Below are positions 27,295 through 36,319 of a stretch of DNA of 64,000 bases, in pieces. The notes under the pieces were generated by a model. The model saw only the letters and a program-made list of their open reading frames with translations. It ran no database searches and was not told where the DNA came from. Position 1 is the first letter of the stretch. The number at the start of each line of letters is the position of its first letter. Origin of the DNA: Rhodanobacter denitrificans (GTDB lineage Bacteria > Pseudomonadota > Gammaproteobacteria > Xanthomonadales > Rhodanobacteraceae); assembly GCA_003241385.1 (NCBI GenBank), contig QFPO01000008.1, positions 62,001 to 126,000 of the forward strand, given 5' to 3'. Made by a program: the position numbers and the translations under genes.

Positions 27295-28710
27295 ATGAAA
27301 ATCCGGATCTCGGCACTGGCCGGTGCGATTGCAATCGCACCATCCGTCGCGGCGGCATCGCTGCCGCTGCTCGATCGCGATTTCGCCCAGGACGGCGTCA
27401 GCGTGCTGCCGCGCATCGATGCGCCGGTCCGCCAGGCGAGTCTGCGTACCGTGCGAGTCGACGCGGACGGCTCGATCTTCCTGGCCGGCACCCAGACCCG
27501 CGACGGCGTGCCGCTGCCCTACGTCGACAAGCTGACGCCGCAGGGCGTGCCCGATACGAGCTTCGGCATCGGCGGACGCTTTGCGCTGCCGCTCGATTCG
27601 GCGACCTATCCCTGGGGCGCCGAGCTCGGCGACATCGTCGTCCTGCCCGGCGGCCGCATCGCGTTCGCGAGCGGCGTCCTCGGCACCGGCGAACAGCTCA
27701 CGAGCACGAGCCTGATCGGCATGATCGGCGCCGACGGATCGCTCGACCCCGGCTTCGCCGCCGGCGCCGGTTATGCGCGCTTCGACTTCGGCCCGCTCTC
27801 GACGCAGCCGGCAGGCACGCCCTATGTCGGTTCGCTGATCGCGGATGCGCAGCAACACCTGCTGCTGACCGCCCCGACCGGACAGCCGGCCGCCGCCGTC
27901 GCGCGGTTCCGGCCCGACGGCGGCCTCGACACGAGCTACGCCACGAATGGCGTCGCCTGGCTGCCGGCGCCGACGACGTCGCGGCGCCTGCGACTGGACG
28001 CGGCTGGGCGACTGCTGATCGCCGGCACCACGCGAACGGCCGACGCTGCGCCGCGACTCGCACTGGCCCGGCTGCTGCCCGACGGCGCGCTCGATACCGG
28101 CTTCGACGGCGGGCTGGTGACGCTCGACGGCGCCGCGTCCGCGTCGGACGTGCTCGGCGTCGGATCGCTCGAGCTCGATCGCGCCGGCCGTCCGGTCGTC
28201 GGCCACGAGTTCGTCTCGACGGTCAGCCTGTCGTTCTCGCTCGACGTCGCGCGCTTCACCCCGACCGGTACCGTCGACGCGCGCTTCAACGCAGCCGCGC
28301 AGCAGCCCGGCCGGCCGGGCCTTGCCCGCCTCGTCGACGACGCCGCCTTGCTGTCGGGAACGTTCGCGATGCCGACTGCCGATCGCCGGATCGTCGTCCT
28401 TGGCGCCGCCGACACCTTCTCCGGACCGGCCGGCCTGGCCTTCGTGCGTCTGCGCGACGACGCCTCGACCGATCCTACGTTCCCGACCGGGACGCAGGGC
28501 CCGGCTCACTTGATGCCGGTACTCGGTACGGACGGCAATGCCGACCGGATTGCCGGCGTCGATGCCGACGGTCGCGGCGGCCTGATCGTCGCCGGCCAGA
28601 GCTCAGGGCCCGCCGGTACCTGTCATTTCGTGCTGCGCCTGATCGGCGACCGTCTGTTCGCGGACGGGCAGGATCCTGGCGATCGGCCGTCGAGCTGCCC
28701 GGCGCCGTAA
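27295..28710 (+). CDS. Secreted delta-60-repeat (beta-propeller-like) protein
   Basis: 471 residues with a signal peptide (MKIRISALAGAIAIAPSVAAA). The mature part is a row of units of about 55-65 residues with the delta-60 pattern 'F..DG.LD..F...G': LTPQGVPDTSFGIGGRF, IGADGSLDPGFAAGAGYARF, FRPDGGLDTSYATNGVAWL, LLPDGALDTGFDGGLVTL and FTPTGTVDARFNAAA. Such repeats are seen in exported proteins of unknown role. The chain ends DRLFADGQDPGDRPSS, comparable with the tail of the protein at 4968-6023. AAGGAG lies 9 bases before the ATG at 27295. A hairpin-prone A-rich patch (27221-27237) and TATACG (27241-27246) precede; the promoter is not certain. Confidence 0.8.
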   Translation: MKIRISALAGAIAIAPSVAAASLPLLDRDFAQDGVSVLPRIDAPVRQASLRTVRVDADGSIFLAGTQTRDGVPLPYVDKLTPQGVPDTSFGIGGRFALPLDSATYPWGAELGDIVVLPGGRIAFASGVLGTGEQLTSTSLIGMIGADGSLDPGFAAGAGYARFDFGPLSTQPAGTPYVGSLIADAQQHLLLTAPTGQPAAAVARFRPDGGLDTSYATNGVAWLPAPTTSRRLRLDAAGRLLIAGTTRTADAAPRLALARLLPDGALDTGFDGGLVTLDGAASASDVLGVGSLELDRAGRPVVGHEFVSTVSLSFSLDVARFTPTGTVDARFNAAAQQPGRPGLARLVDDAALLSGTFAMPTADRRIVVLGAADTFSGPAGLAFVRLRDDASTDPTFPTGTQGPAHLMPVLGTDGNADRIAGVDADGRGGLIVAGQSSGPAGTCHFVLRLIGDRLFADGQDPGDRPSSCPAP

Positions 28711-28750
28711 ACCGGCGGCGGGCTCGCGGCGTGGTTCGAACGCGGCGCCG

Positions 28751-30208
28751 TCAGACGCCGAACGAGCGGCGGCACCAGTCGAACAACGGGCCCCAGGCGA
28801 TGCCGAGCGCGAGCAGCGCGAGACCGTTGACCGAGAGCGCCCAGCGCATCGGCAGATCGCGCGGCAGCAGCAGCGGCACGGTGTCGGCCGGCTCGTCGAA
28901 GTACATGACCTTGACGACGCGCAGGTAGTAATAGAGGCCGATGATCGCGAACGCGATCGCGACGATGACCAGCCAGATCTGGCCGGCGTCGACGGCGGCC
29001 TTGAGCACCATCAGCTTGGCGAAGAAGCCGAACAGCGGCGGCACGCCGGCCAGCGAGAACATCACGATCGCCATAATGCCGGCGTACCACGGGTTGCGCC
29101 GGTTGAGCCCCTTGAAGTCGTCGATGTCGCCGGCCTCGAAGCCGGCGCGGGCCAGCAGCAGGATCATGCCGAACGCCACCGCGGCCGTGATCGCGTAGCT
29201 GACCGCGTAGAACAGCGCGGCGGCATAGCCTTCCGGCGTCGCGCCGACGAAGCCGAGCAGCAGGAAGCCGACGTGCGAGATCGTCGAGTACGCGAGCAGG
29301 CGCTTCAGATTGGTCTGCGCGATCGCGAACACGTTGCCGATCGCCAGCGAAAGCACGATCAGGAATGCCAGCATCTGCGTCCAGTGCGGCGAGAGACCGC
29401 CCAGACCGCCCTCGAGCAGGCGCCAGGCCATGCCGAAGGCCGCCAGCTTAGGAGCCGAGCCGATGAACAGCGTGACCGCCGTCGGCGCGCCCTGGTAGAC
29501 GTCGGGCAGCCACATGTGGAACGGCGCTGCGCCGAACTTGAACGCGATGCCGACGACCAGGAACACCAGGCCGACCGCGAGCAGGTTCGGATGCGGCACG
29601 TTGCCGATCGAGGCGTGGATGCGCGAGAGGTCCAACGTGCCGGTCGCACCGTAGATCATCGACATGCCGTACAGCAGCAGGCCCGAGGCCAGCGCGCCGA
29701 GCACGAAGTACTTGATCGCGGCCTCGGACGAATCCTTCGAGTCGCGGTTGAGCGCGACCAATGCGTACGAGGACAGCGTCAGCAGCTCCAGGCCGAGATA
29801 GACCATGATCAGGCTGCCGGCCGACACCAGCAGCAGCATGCCGAGCGACGCGAAAAGGATCAGCAGGTAGAACTCGCCGACCAGCAGACCACGCTCGCGC
29901 AGGTACTCGCGGCCGTAGATGAAGGTCAGGCCGCTCAGCAGCAGCACGAACAGCTTCAGCACGGTCGCGACGGCGTCGCGCTGGAACATGCCGCCGAACG
30001 CCGACCAGCCCTGCCCGGCCGCCGGCGCGTCGCGCCAGACCAGGGCCGCCGTGACCGCGAGAATCAGCAGCGCCAGCCAGTGCGTGATCGCGCGCTGACC
30101 CGGCTTCAGGAACAGATCGATCAGCAGCAGGCCGAACGTCGCCGCCAGCAGGAACAGCTCCGGCAGGATCACCAGCAGATCGTTGGGGTCGAACGCGTTC
30201 ATGTTCAT
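28751..30208 (-). CDS. nuoN: NADH-quinone oxidoreductase subunit N
   Basis: 485-residue antiporter-like membrane subunit of complex I, about fourteen helices, last gene of the nuo locus. It has the family's LGLELLTLSSYALVALNRDS and FGAAPFHMWLPDVYQGAPTAVT stretches (proton-channel lysine and glutamate region) and AYSTISHVGFLLLGF. The ATG at 30208 overlaps the nuoM stop by four bases (ATGA), indicating translational coupling; a second ATG two codons later is possible. It is convergent with the delta-60 gene, with 40 bp between them. Confidence 0.97.
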   Translation of the reverse strand: MNMNAFDPNDLLVILPELFLLAATFGLLLIDLFLKPGQRAITHWLALLILAVTAALVWRDAPAAGQGWSAFGGMFQRDAVATVLKLFVLLLSGLTFIYGREYLRERGLLVGEFYLLILFASLGMLLLVSAGSLIMVYLGLELLTLSSYALVALNRDSKDSSEAAIKYFVLGALASGLLLYGMSMIYGATGTLDLSRIHASIGNVPHPNLLAVGLVFLVVGIAFKFGAAPFHMWLPDVYQGAPTAVTLFIGSAPKLAAFGMAWRLLEGGLGGLSPHWTQMLAFLIVLSLAIGNVFAIAQTNLKRLLAYSTISHVGFLLLGFVGATPEGYAAALFYAVSYAITAAVAFGMILLLARAGFEAGDIDDFKGLNRRNPWYAGIMAIVMFSLAGVPPLFGFFAKLMVLKAAVDAGQIWLVIVAIAFAIIGLYYYLRVVKVMYFDEPADTVPLLLPRDLPMRWALSVNGLALLALGIAWGPLFDWCRRSFGV

Positions 30209-31725
30209 GCCTTGGACATCATCAGCGTGCTGACGAGCTGTTGCACCGAAGTTTCCATGAGGTCGGTCAGCGGCTTGGGCCACAGACCGATCAGCAGCAC
30301 CGCCACGGCGAACGTGCCGAGCACGATCCACTCACGACCGTTCAGATCCTTGAGCTTGGCGACCTTGTCGTTGCCGATCTCGCCGAAGATCACGCGCTTG
30401 ACCAGCCACAGCGTGTAGGCCGCGCCGATGATCAGCGTGAACGCCGCGACCAGCGCGATCCAGACGTTGTCCTGGAACGCGGCCAGGATCACCATGAATT
30501 CGCCGACGAAGCCGCTGGTCCCGGGCAGACCGCAGTTGGCCATCGCGAACAGCACGAAGAACGTCGCGTACCACGGCATCACGTTGGCGACGCCGCCGTA
30601 GTCGCGGATCATGCGTGAGTGCAGGCGGTCGTAGAGCACGCCGATGCACGAGAACATCGCGCCGGACACGAAGCCGTGCGAGATCATCTGCACCATCGCG
30701 CCCTGCATGCCGAGGCGTGCCGCGTCCGGATTGCCGTGCACGCGGACCAGGGCCATCGCGATGAAGATGCCGAGCGTGACGAAGGCCATGTGGGCGATCG
30801 ACGAGTACGCGATCAGCTTCTTCATGTCGTCCTGGACCAGGGCGACGTAGCCGATGTAGACGACCGCGATCAGGCTCATCGCGATGACGACCCAGGCGTA
30901 CTCCTGCGAGGCGTCGGGCACGATCGGCAGCGAGAAGCGGATGAAGCCGTAGCCACCGACCTTCAGCATGATCGCGGCCAGCACGACCGAACCGCCGGTC
31001 GGCGCCTCGACATGCGCGTCCGGCAGCCAGGTGTGGACCGGCCACATCGGCACCTTGATCGCGAACGCGATCAGGAACGCGAAGAAGATCCAGAACTGCT
31101 CGCGCGCACCGAGCCCGGCGTTCGCGAACGCGGCCAGCGAGAACTCGCCGGTCTTCATGTGCAGGTAGATCAGCGCGACCAGCATGAAGATCGAGCCGAA
31201 GAACGTGTAGATGAAGAACTTCAGCGTCGCATAGACGCGGCGCGGACCGCCCCACATGCCGATGATGATGAACATCGGGATCAGCATGCCTTCGAAGAAC
31301 ACGTAGAACAGCAGCGCGTCGGTCGCCGCGAACACGCCGATCAGCAGGCCTTCGAGCGCGAGCATCGCGGCCATGTACTGCGAGACGCGCTCCTCGATCG
31401 AGCCCCAAGAACCGATCACGACCAGCACCGAAGTGAACGTGGTCAGCACGATCAGCGCGACCGCGATGCCGTCGGCGCCGAGCGCGTAGTGCACCTTGAG
31501 CGCCTCGATCCACAGATGCGACTCGACGAACTGCATCGTCGCCGGTCCGACCGCGCCGGCGTCGTAGCCGGTGTAGAGCGGAATGCTCAGCGCGAACGTC
31601 GCCAGCGCGACGAGCAGGGTCAGCCAGCGCGCGGCATCGGCGCGGCGGCCGAGCGCGAGCACCGCGACCGCGCCGGCGATCGGCAGCCAGATCAGGAGAC
31701 TGAGCAGGGGCCAGTGATGAGCCAT
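30205..31725 (-). CDS. nuoM: NADH-quinone oxidoreductase subunit M
   Basis: 506-residue antiporter-like proton-pumping subunit, about fourteen helices. Typical segments are FFEGMLIPMFIIIGMWGG, IKVPMWPVHTWLPDAHVEAP, VLAAIMLKVGGYGFIRFSLP and DDMKKLIAYSSIAHMAFVTLG. It lies 19 bp after nuoL and is coupled to nuoN by a 4-base overlap. Confidence 0.98.
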   Translation of the reverse strand: MAHHWPLLSLLIWLPIAGAVAVLALGRRADAARWLTLLVALATFALSIPLYTGYDAGAVGPATMQFVESHLWIEALKVHYALGADGIAVALIVLTTFTSVLVVIGSWGSIEERVSQYMAAMLALEGLLIGVFAATDALLFYVFFEGMLIPMFIIIGMWGGPRRVYATLKFFIYTFFGSIFMLVALIYLHMKTGEFSLAAFANAGLGAREQFWIFFAFLIAFAIKVPMWPVHTWLPDAHVEAPTGGSVVLAAIMLKVGGYGFIRFSLPIVPDASQEYAWVVIAMSLIAVVYIGYVALVQDDMKKLIAYSSIAHMAFVTLGIFIAMALVRVHGNPDAARLGMQGAMVQMISHGFVSGAMFSCIGVLYDRLHSRMIRDYGGVANVMPWYATFFVLFAMANCGLPGTSGFVGEFMVILAAFQDNVWIALVAAFTLIIGAAYTLWLVKRVIFGEIGNDKVAKLKDLNGREWIVLGTFAVAVLLIGLWPKPLTDLMETSVQQLVSTLMMSKA

Positions 31726-31744
31726 GATGATCGTCGTCCGTCCT

Positions 31745-33811
31745 TCAGCCGTTCGTCCGCGCGAGGAACCATCCGAGCCAGCCGAGCAGCAGGACCAGGC
31801 CGAGGATCATCGCGAACGCGTAGTGGTAGAGATAGCCCGATTGCAGCCAGCGCACGGTGGCCGCGATGCGCGCGACGAGTCCGGCCGATCCGTTGACGAC
31901 CGCGCCGTCGATCACGGCGGCGTCGCCGACCTTCCACAGGCCGCGTCCGAGCGCCAGACCGCCGCGCGCGAACACCGCCTGATAGAGCTCGTCGATCCAG
32001 TACTTGTGCGAGAGCAGGTTGTAGACCGGACGCAGCGCCGAGGCGGCACGGTCGGCGATGCGCGGATTGAACAGCCACACGTAGGTGGCCACCGCGAAAC
32101 CGGCCAGCGCGAGCCAGAACGGCGGCATCGTCAGGCCGTGCAGCACGAAGCCGAGCGCGCCGTGATAGCCGTGCTTGAGCTCGCCGATCACGTCGTTGGC
32201 CGCGTTGACGTGGATCGCGCGGCCGAAGAAGTCGCCGAACAGCATCGAGCCGATCGTCAGGCCGCCGATCACGATCGACGGGATCGCCAGCAGCACCAGC
32301 GGCAGCGTGACGACCCAAGGCGACTCGTGCGGCGCGTGCGCCAGATGACCCGGCGCATGATGGCCGTGGTCCTCGTGCGCGTCGTGGTCCTTGCCGTGGC
32401 CATGGCCGCCGTGGCCGTGATCAACCACGAAGCGCTCCTGGCCGTGGAAGGTCAGGTACAGCAGGCGGAAGCTGTACAGCGCGGTGACGAACACGCCGGC
32501 CATCACGCAGAAGTACGCATAGCCCGATCCGAAGCGGTGCGACTCGTGAACGGCCTCGATGATCGCGTCCTTCGAGAAGAAGCCCGAGAAGAACGGTGCG
32601 CCGGCCAGCGCCAGCGAACCGATCCACATGGTGATCCAGGTCACCGGCATGTACTTGCGCAGGCCGCCCATGTGGCGCATGTCCTGCTCGTGGTGCATCG
32701 CGATGATCACCGAGCCGGCGCCGAGGAACAGCAGCGCCTTGAAGAACGCATGCGTCATCAGGTGGAACACCGCGGCCGAATACGCCGAGACGCCGAGCGC
32801 GACCGTCATGTAGCCGAGCTGCGACAGCGTCGAGTACGCGACGACGCGCTTGATGTCGTTCTGCACGATGCCGATCAGGCCCGTGAACAGCGCGGTCGTC
32901 GCGCCGATCACCAGCACGAACGACAGCGCGACCTCGGACAGCTCGTACAGCGGCGACATGCGCGCGACCATGAAGATGCCGGCGGTCACCATCGTCGCGG
33001 CGTGGATCAGCGCCGAGATCGGCGTCGGGCCTTCCATCGAGTCGGGCAGCCACACGTGCAGCGGCACCTGGGCCGACTTGCCCATCGCGCCGATGAACAG
33101 GCAGATGCACACGATCGTCGCGACGTGCCACGGATGGCCGGCGATCAGCTCGACCGTGCGCAGGCCGATGTCGTTGGTCGGATTGGTCGCGATCATGAAG
33201 ACCGTCGAGTAGTCCAGCGAACCGAACCAGAACAGCACGCCGCCGATGCCGAGCAGGAAGCCGAAATCGCCGACGCGGTTGACGAGGAACGCCTTCATGT
33301 TGGCGAAGATCGCCGTCGGACGCTTGAACCAGAATCCGATCAACAGGTACGAGACCAGACCGACCGCCTCCCAGCCGAAGAACAGCTGCAGGAAGTTGTT
33401 GCTCATGACCAGCATGAGCATCGAGAACGTGAACAGCGAGATGTACGAGAAGAACCGCTGGTAGCCGGGGTCCTCGTGCATGTAGCCGATCGTGTAGACG
33501 TGCACGAGCAGCGAGACGAACGTCACCACGACCATCATCATCGCGGTCAGGCGGTCGACCAGGAAGCCGACGTGCGCGCTGATCTCGCCGACCTGGAACC
33601 AGGTGTAGAGATTCTGGTTGAACGTGATCGCGCCGCCCCAGACCAGCAGGTACAGCACGTAGACGCTCAGCGCGCAGCTGATCGCAACGCCGGCGATCGT
33701 GACCACGTGGGCGCCGGTGCGGCCGATCTGCCGGCCGAACAGGCCGGCCAGCACCGCGCCGAACAGCGGCGCGAGCACGATCGCGAGAAGGATGCCTTTG
33801 GAAAGTGCCAT
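31745..33811 (-). CDS. nuoL: NADH-quinone oxidoreductase subunit L
   Basis: 688-residue distal antiporter-like subunit with the long lateral helix expected at the carboxy end. Marks are FGWEAVGLVSYLLIGFW, GKSAQVPLHVWLPDSMEGPT and ALIHAATMVTAGIFMVAR. Unusual is a histidine- and aspartate-rich insertion at about residues 460-495 (about a dozen histidines, for example HGHGGHGHGKDHDAHEDHGH) between transmembrane segments, which could bind metal ions. Otherwise length and motifs are normal. It follows nuoK after 4 bp. Confidence 0.98.
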   Translation of the reverse strand: MALSKGILLAIVLAPLFGAVLAGLFGRQIGRTGAHVVTIAGVAISCALSVYVLYLLVWGGAITFNQNLYTWFQVGEISAHVGFLVDRLTAMMMVVVTFVSLLVHVYTIGYMHEDPGYQRFFSYISLFTFSMLMLVMSNNFLQLFFGWEAVGLVSYLLIGFWFKRPTAIFANMKAFLVNRVGDFGFLLGIGGVLFWFGSLDYSTVFMIATNPTNDIGLRTVELIAGHPWHVATIVCICLFIGAMGKSAQVPLHVWLPDSMEGPTPISALIHAATMVTAGIFMVARMSPLYELSEVALSFVLVIGATTALFTGLIGIVQNDIKRVVAYSTLSQLGYMTVALGVSAYSAAVFHLMTHAFFKALLFLGAGSVIIAMHHEQDMRHMGGLRKYMPVTWITMWIGSLALAGAPFFSGFFSKDAIIEAVHESHRFGSGYAYFCVMAGVFVTALYSFRLLYLTFHGQERFVVDHGHGGHGHGKDHDAHEDHGHHAPGHLAHAPHESPWVVTLPLVLLAIPSIVIGGLTIGSMLFGDFFGRAIHVNAANDVIGELKHGYHGALGFVLHGLTMPPFWLALAGFAVATYVWLFNPRIADRAASALRPVYNLLSHKYWIDELYQAVFARGGLALGRGLWKVGDAAVIDGAVVNGSAGLVARIAATVRWLQSGYLYHYAFAMILGLVLLLGWLGWFLARTNG

Positions 33812-33815
33812 CGGG

Positions 33816-34121
33816 TCAACCCTTCAAGCTGTCGATGTCGGTGACGTTGATCGTCGCGCGGTTGCGGAACAGCACGACCAGGATCGCCAGACCGATCGCC
33901 GCTTCGGCGGCGGCCACGGTCAGGATGAAGAACACGAACACCTGACCGGCCGGATCGCCGAGATAGCGCGAGAACGCGATGAAGTTGGTGTTGACCGCCA
34001 GCAGCATCAGCTCGATGCACATCAGCAGCACGATGACGTTCTTGCGGTTGACGAAGATGCCCGCCACCGCGATGCAGAACAGGATCGCACCGACGATCAG
34101 ATAATGGTCCAGCGTGATCAC
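33816..34121 (-). CDS. nuoK: NADH-quinone oxidoreductase subunit K
   Basis: 101 residues, three helices, MrpC-like. It reads ITLDHYLIVGAILFCIAVAG, then VLLMCIELMLLAVNTNF with the membrane glutamate needed for proton transfer. The start is a GTG overlapping the nuoJ stop as GTGA; a strong GGGAGG ribosome site lies about 8 bases upstream. The GTG start is supported by family length (about 101). Confidence 0.97.
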   Translation of the reverse strand: MITLDHYLIVGAILFCIAVAGIFVNRKNVIVLLMCIELMLLAVNTNFIAFSRYLGDPAGQVFVFFILTVAAAEAAIGLAILVVLFRNRATINVTDIDSLKG

Positions 34122-34732
34122 GGCGAACCCTCCCCCTTGGTTTCGGCCGCCATTTTGACCAGGCGCACGCGGTCCTCGCGACGTACGCGCACCTGCCGGG
34201 ACGGATTCTGGGTCTTCAGGCCGGCGCGCTTGCGCAGTGTCAGCGGAATGGCCGCGATCAGGCCGACGGTGAGGATCAGCGCGGCGACCTCGAACGGCAG
34301 CAGGTACTCGCTGAACAACACGCGCGCGATCCACTCGACGTTGGAGCCGCCGGCCGCGAGCGCCGGATCGGGGCCGGCCGCGATCTTGAGCGCGCGTATG
34401 CCGGCCAGCGCGACGATCTCCACCAGCATGATCACCGCCACCGCGATGCCGACCGGCAGCAGCCGCATCGTGCCCTCGCGCAGCGGCGCGATGTCGACGT
34501 CGAGCATCATCACGACGAACAGGAACAGCACCATGACCGCGCCGACGTAGACCAGCACCAGCGCGATCGCCAGGAACTCGGCATCGGCCAGCAGCCACAG
34601 GCAGGCGGCCGAGAAGAACGTCAGCACCAGGCACAGCGCGGCGTGCACCGGCTGGCGCACGCTGATGACCGCGAGCGCCGCGAGCACGGTGACCGCGGAG
34701 AAGCCGTAGAAGCACAGCGATTGGAACGTCAT
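34118..34732 (-). CDS. nuoJ: NADH-quinone oxidoreductase subunit J
   Basis: 204-residue membrane subunit with five helices, including the segment LVLTFFSAACLWLLADAEFL and ALVLVYVGAVMVLFLFVVMM, the region of the conserved pi-bulge helix. The carboxy end is a charged cytoplasmic tail. It overlaps nuoK by four bases and follows nuoI after 22 bp. Confidence 0.96.
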   Translation of the reverse strand: MTFQSLCFYGFSAVTVLAALAVISVRQPVHAALCLVLTFFSAACLWLLADAEFLAIALVLVYVGAVMVLFLFVVMMLDVDIAPLREGTMRLLPVGIAVAVIMLVEIVALAGIRALKIAAGPDPALAAGGSNVEWIARVLFSEYLLPFEVAALILTVGLIAAIPLTLRKRAGLKTQNPSRQVRVRREDRVRLVKMAAETKGEGSP

Positions 34733-34754
34733 GGTCGGATGCTCTCCCCGTCGC

Positions 34755-35243
34755 TCACCGGTACGCCGCGTCCTGAGCGCGCGCGGCGGCGATCTCGGCC
34801 TCGAAGCGGTCGCCGATCGCCAGCAGCTGCGGCTTGGTCACGACGTTCTCGCCGCGCTTCTCGAAGTGGTACTCGTGCACGTGCGTCTCGACGATCGAGT
34901 CGACCGGGCAGCTCTCCTCGCAGAATCCGCAGAAGATGCACTTGAACAGGTCGATGTCGTAGCGCGTGGTGCGACGCGTGCCGTCGTCGCGCACGGTCGA
35001 GTCGATCGTGATCGCCAGCGCCGGACAGACCGCCTCGCACAGCTTGCAGGCGATGCAGCGCTCCTCGCCGTTCGGATAGCGGCGCAGCGCGTGCAGACCG
35101 CGGAAGCGGTTCGACTTGGGGATGTGCTCTTCCGGATAGCGCATCGTGTACTTGGGCTTGAACATGTAGCGCAGCGTCAGCCACAGACCGGCCAGCAGCT
35201 CCAGCAGCAGCAGGCTCTTGAGGTATCCGATGATTCTGTTCAT
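34755..35243 (-). CDS. nuoI: NADH-quinone oxidoreductase subunit I (2 x [4Fe-4S])
   Basis: 162-residue ferredoxin-like subunit of the peripheral arm. Two cluster motifs are complete: CIACKLCEAVCP and CIFCGFCEESCP, which bind N6a and N6b. A hydrophobic amino-terminal helix anchors it to the membrane arm. It follows nuoH after 23 bp. Confidence 0.98.
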   Translation of the reverse strand: MNRIIGYLKSLLLLELLAGLWLTLRYMFKPKYTMRYPEEHIPKSNRFRGLHALRRYPNGEERCIACKLCEAVCPALAITIDSTVRDDGTRRTTRYDIDLFKCIFCGFCEESCPVDSIVETHVHEYHFEKRGENVVTKPQLLAIGDRFEAEIAAARAQDAAYR

Positions 35244-35266
35244 GGCTCGCGTGTCCTCAAGCTGGC

Positions 35267-36316
35267 TCATGCGCCGATCGTGACCCAACCGAAGTACTTC
35301 ATGCAGCCCGCCACCATGACCCAGAACAGCGTGATCGGAATGAAGACCTTCCAGCCCAGACGCATGATCTGGTCGTAGCGGTAGCGCGGAAACGAGGCGC
35401 GGAACCACAGGTAGCAGAACGCGAAGAAGAACGCCTTGACGAACAGCCACGCCCAGCTCGGCGCGCCGATCCATCCCCACGATTCCGGGAACGGCGACAG
35501 CCAGCCGCCGAGGAACAGCACCGGCGCCAGGAACGAGATCAGGATCATGTTGGCGTATTCGGCGAGGAAGAAGATCGCGAACGCCGATCCCGAATACTCC
35601 ACGTGGAAACCCGCCACGATCTCCGACTCGCCTTCGGCGACGTCGAACGGCGCGCGGTTGGTCTCGGCCACGCCGGACACAAAGTAGATCACGAACATCG
35701 GCAGCAGCGGCCACATGAACCACTCGGCGATGCCGTGCGGACCGGACTGCGCCGCGACGATCGCCGACAGGTTGAGGCTGCCCGACAGGATCAGCACGCT
35801 GACCAGCGAGAAGCCCATCGCGATCTCGTAGGAGACCGTCTGCGCGGCGGCGCGCATCGCGCCGAGCATCGCGTAGCGCGAATTGGACGCCCAGCCGGCG
35901 ATGATGATGCCGTAGACGCCCATCGAGGTCATCGCGAGCAGGAACAGCAGGCCCGCGTTGACGTCGGCGAGCACGAGGCCGTCGTCGAACGGAATCACCG
36001 CCCAGGCCGCGAACGAGGGCACCAGCGCGATCAGCGGCGCCAGGTAGAACAGCGTCTTGTTCGCCTTGGTCGGCCGCACCACTTCCTTGAACAGCAGCTT
36101 GAAGACGTCGGCGAACGCCTGCAGCAGGCCGAGCGGACCGATCTGGTTCGGCCCCATGCGCGCATGCATCCAGCCGATGACCTTGCGCTCCCAGTACACG
36201 AACATCGCGACCGCGACGATCAGCGGCACCGCGATCGCCAGGATCTTGAGCACGGTCCAGACGACCAGACCGGCATCGCCGAAGGCGAGAAAGAACTCAC
36301 GCAGCAGGTCGGTCAC
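35267..36316 (-). CDS. nuoH: NADH-quinone oxidoreductase subunit H
   Basis: 349 residues, eight to nine helices. ERKVIGWMHARMGPNQIGP and FDVAEGESEIVAGFHVEYSG are the conserved loops at the quinone-binding junction with the hydrophilic arm. It follows nuoG after 3 bp. Confidence 0.98.
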   Translation of the reverse strand: MTDLLREFFLAFGDAGLVVWTVLKILAIAVPLIVAVAMFVYWERKVIGWMHARMGPNQIGPLGLLQAFADVFKLLFKEVVRPTKANKTLFYLAPLIALVPSFAAWAVIPFDDGLVLADVNAGLLFLLAMTSMGVYGIIIAGWASNSRYAMLGAMRAAAQTVSYEIAMGFSLVSVLILSGSLNLSAIVAAQSGPHGIAEWFMWPLLPMFVIYFVSGVAETNRAPFDVAEGESEIVAGFHVEYSGSAFAIFFLAEYANMILISFLAPVLFLGGWLSPFPESWGWIGAPSWAWLFVKAFFFAFCYLWFRASFPRYRYDQIMRLGWKVFIPITLFWVMVAGCMKYFGWVTIGA

Positions 36317-36319
36317 GCC

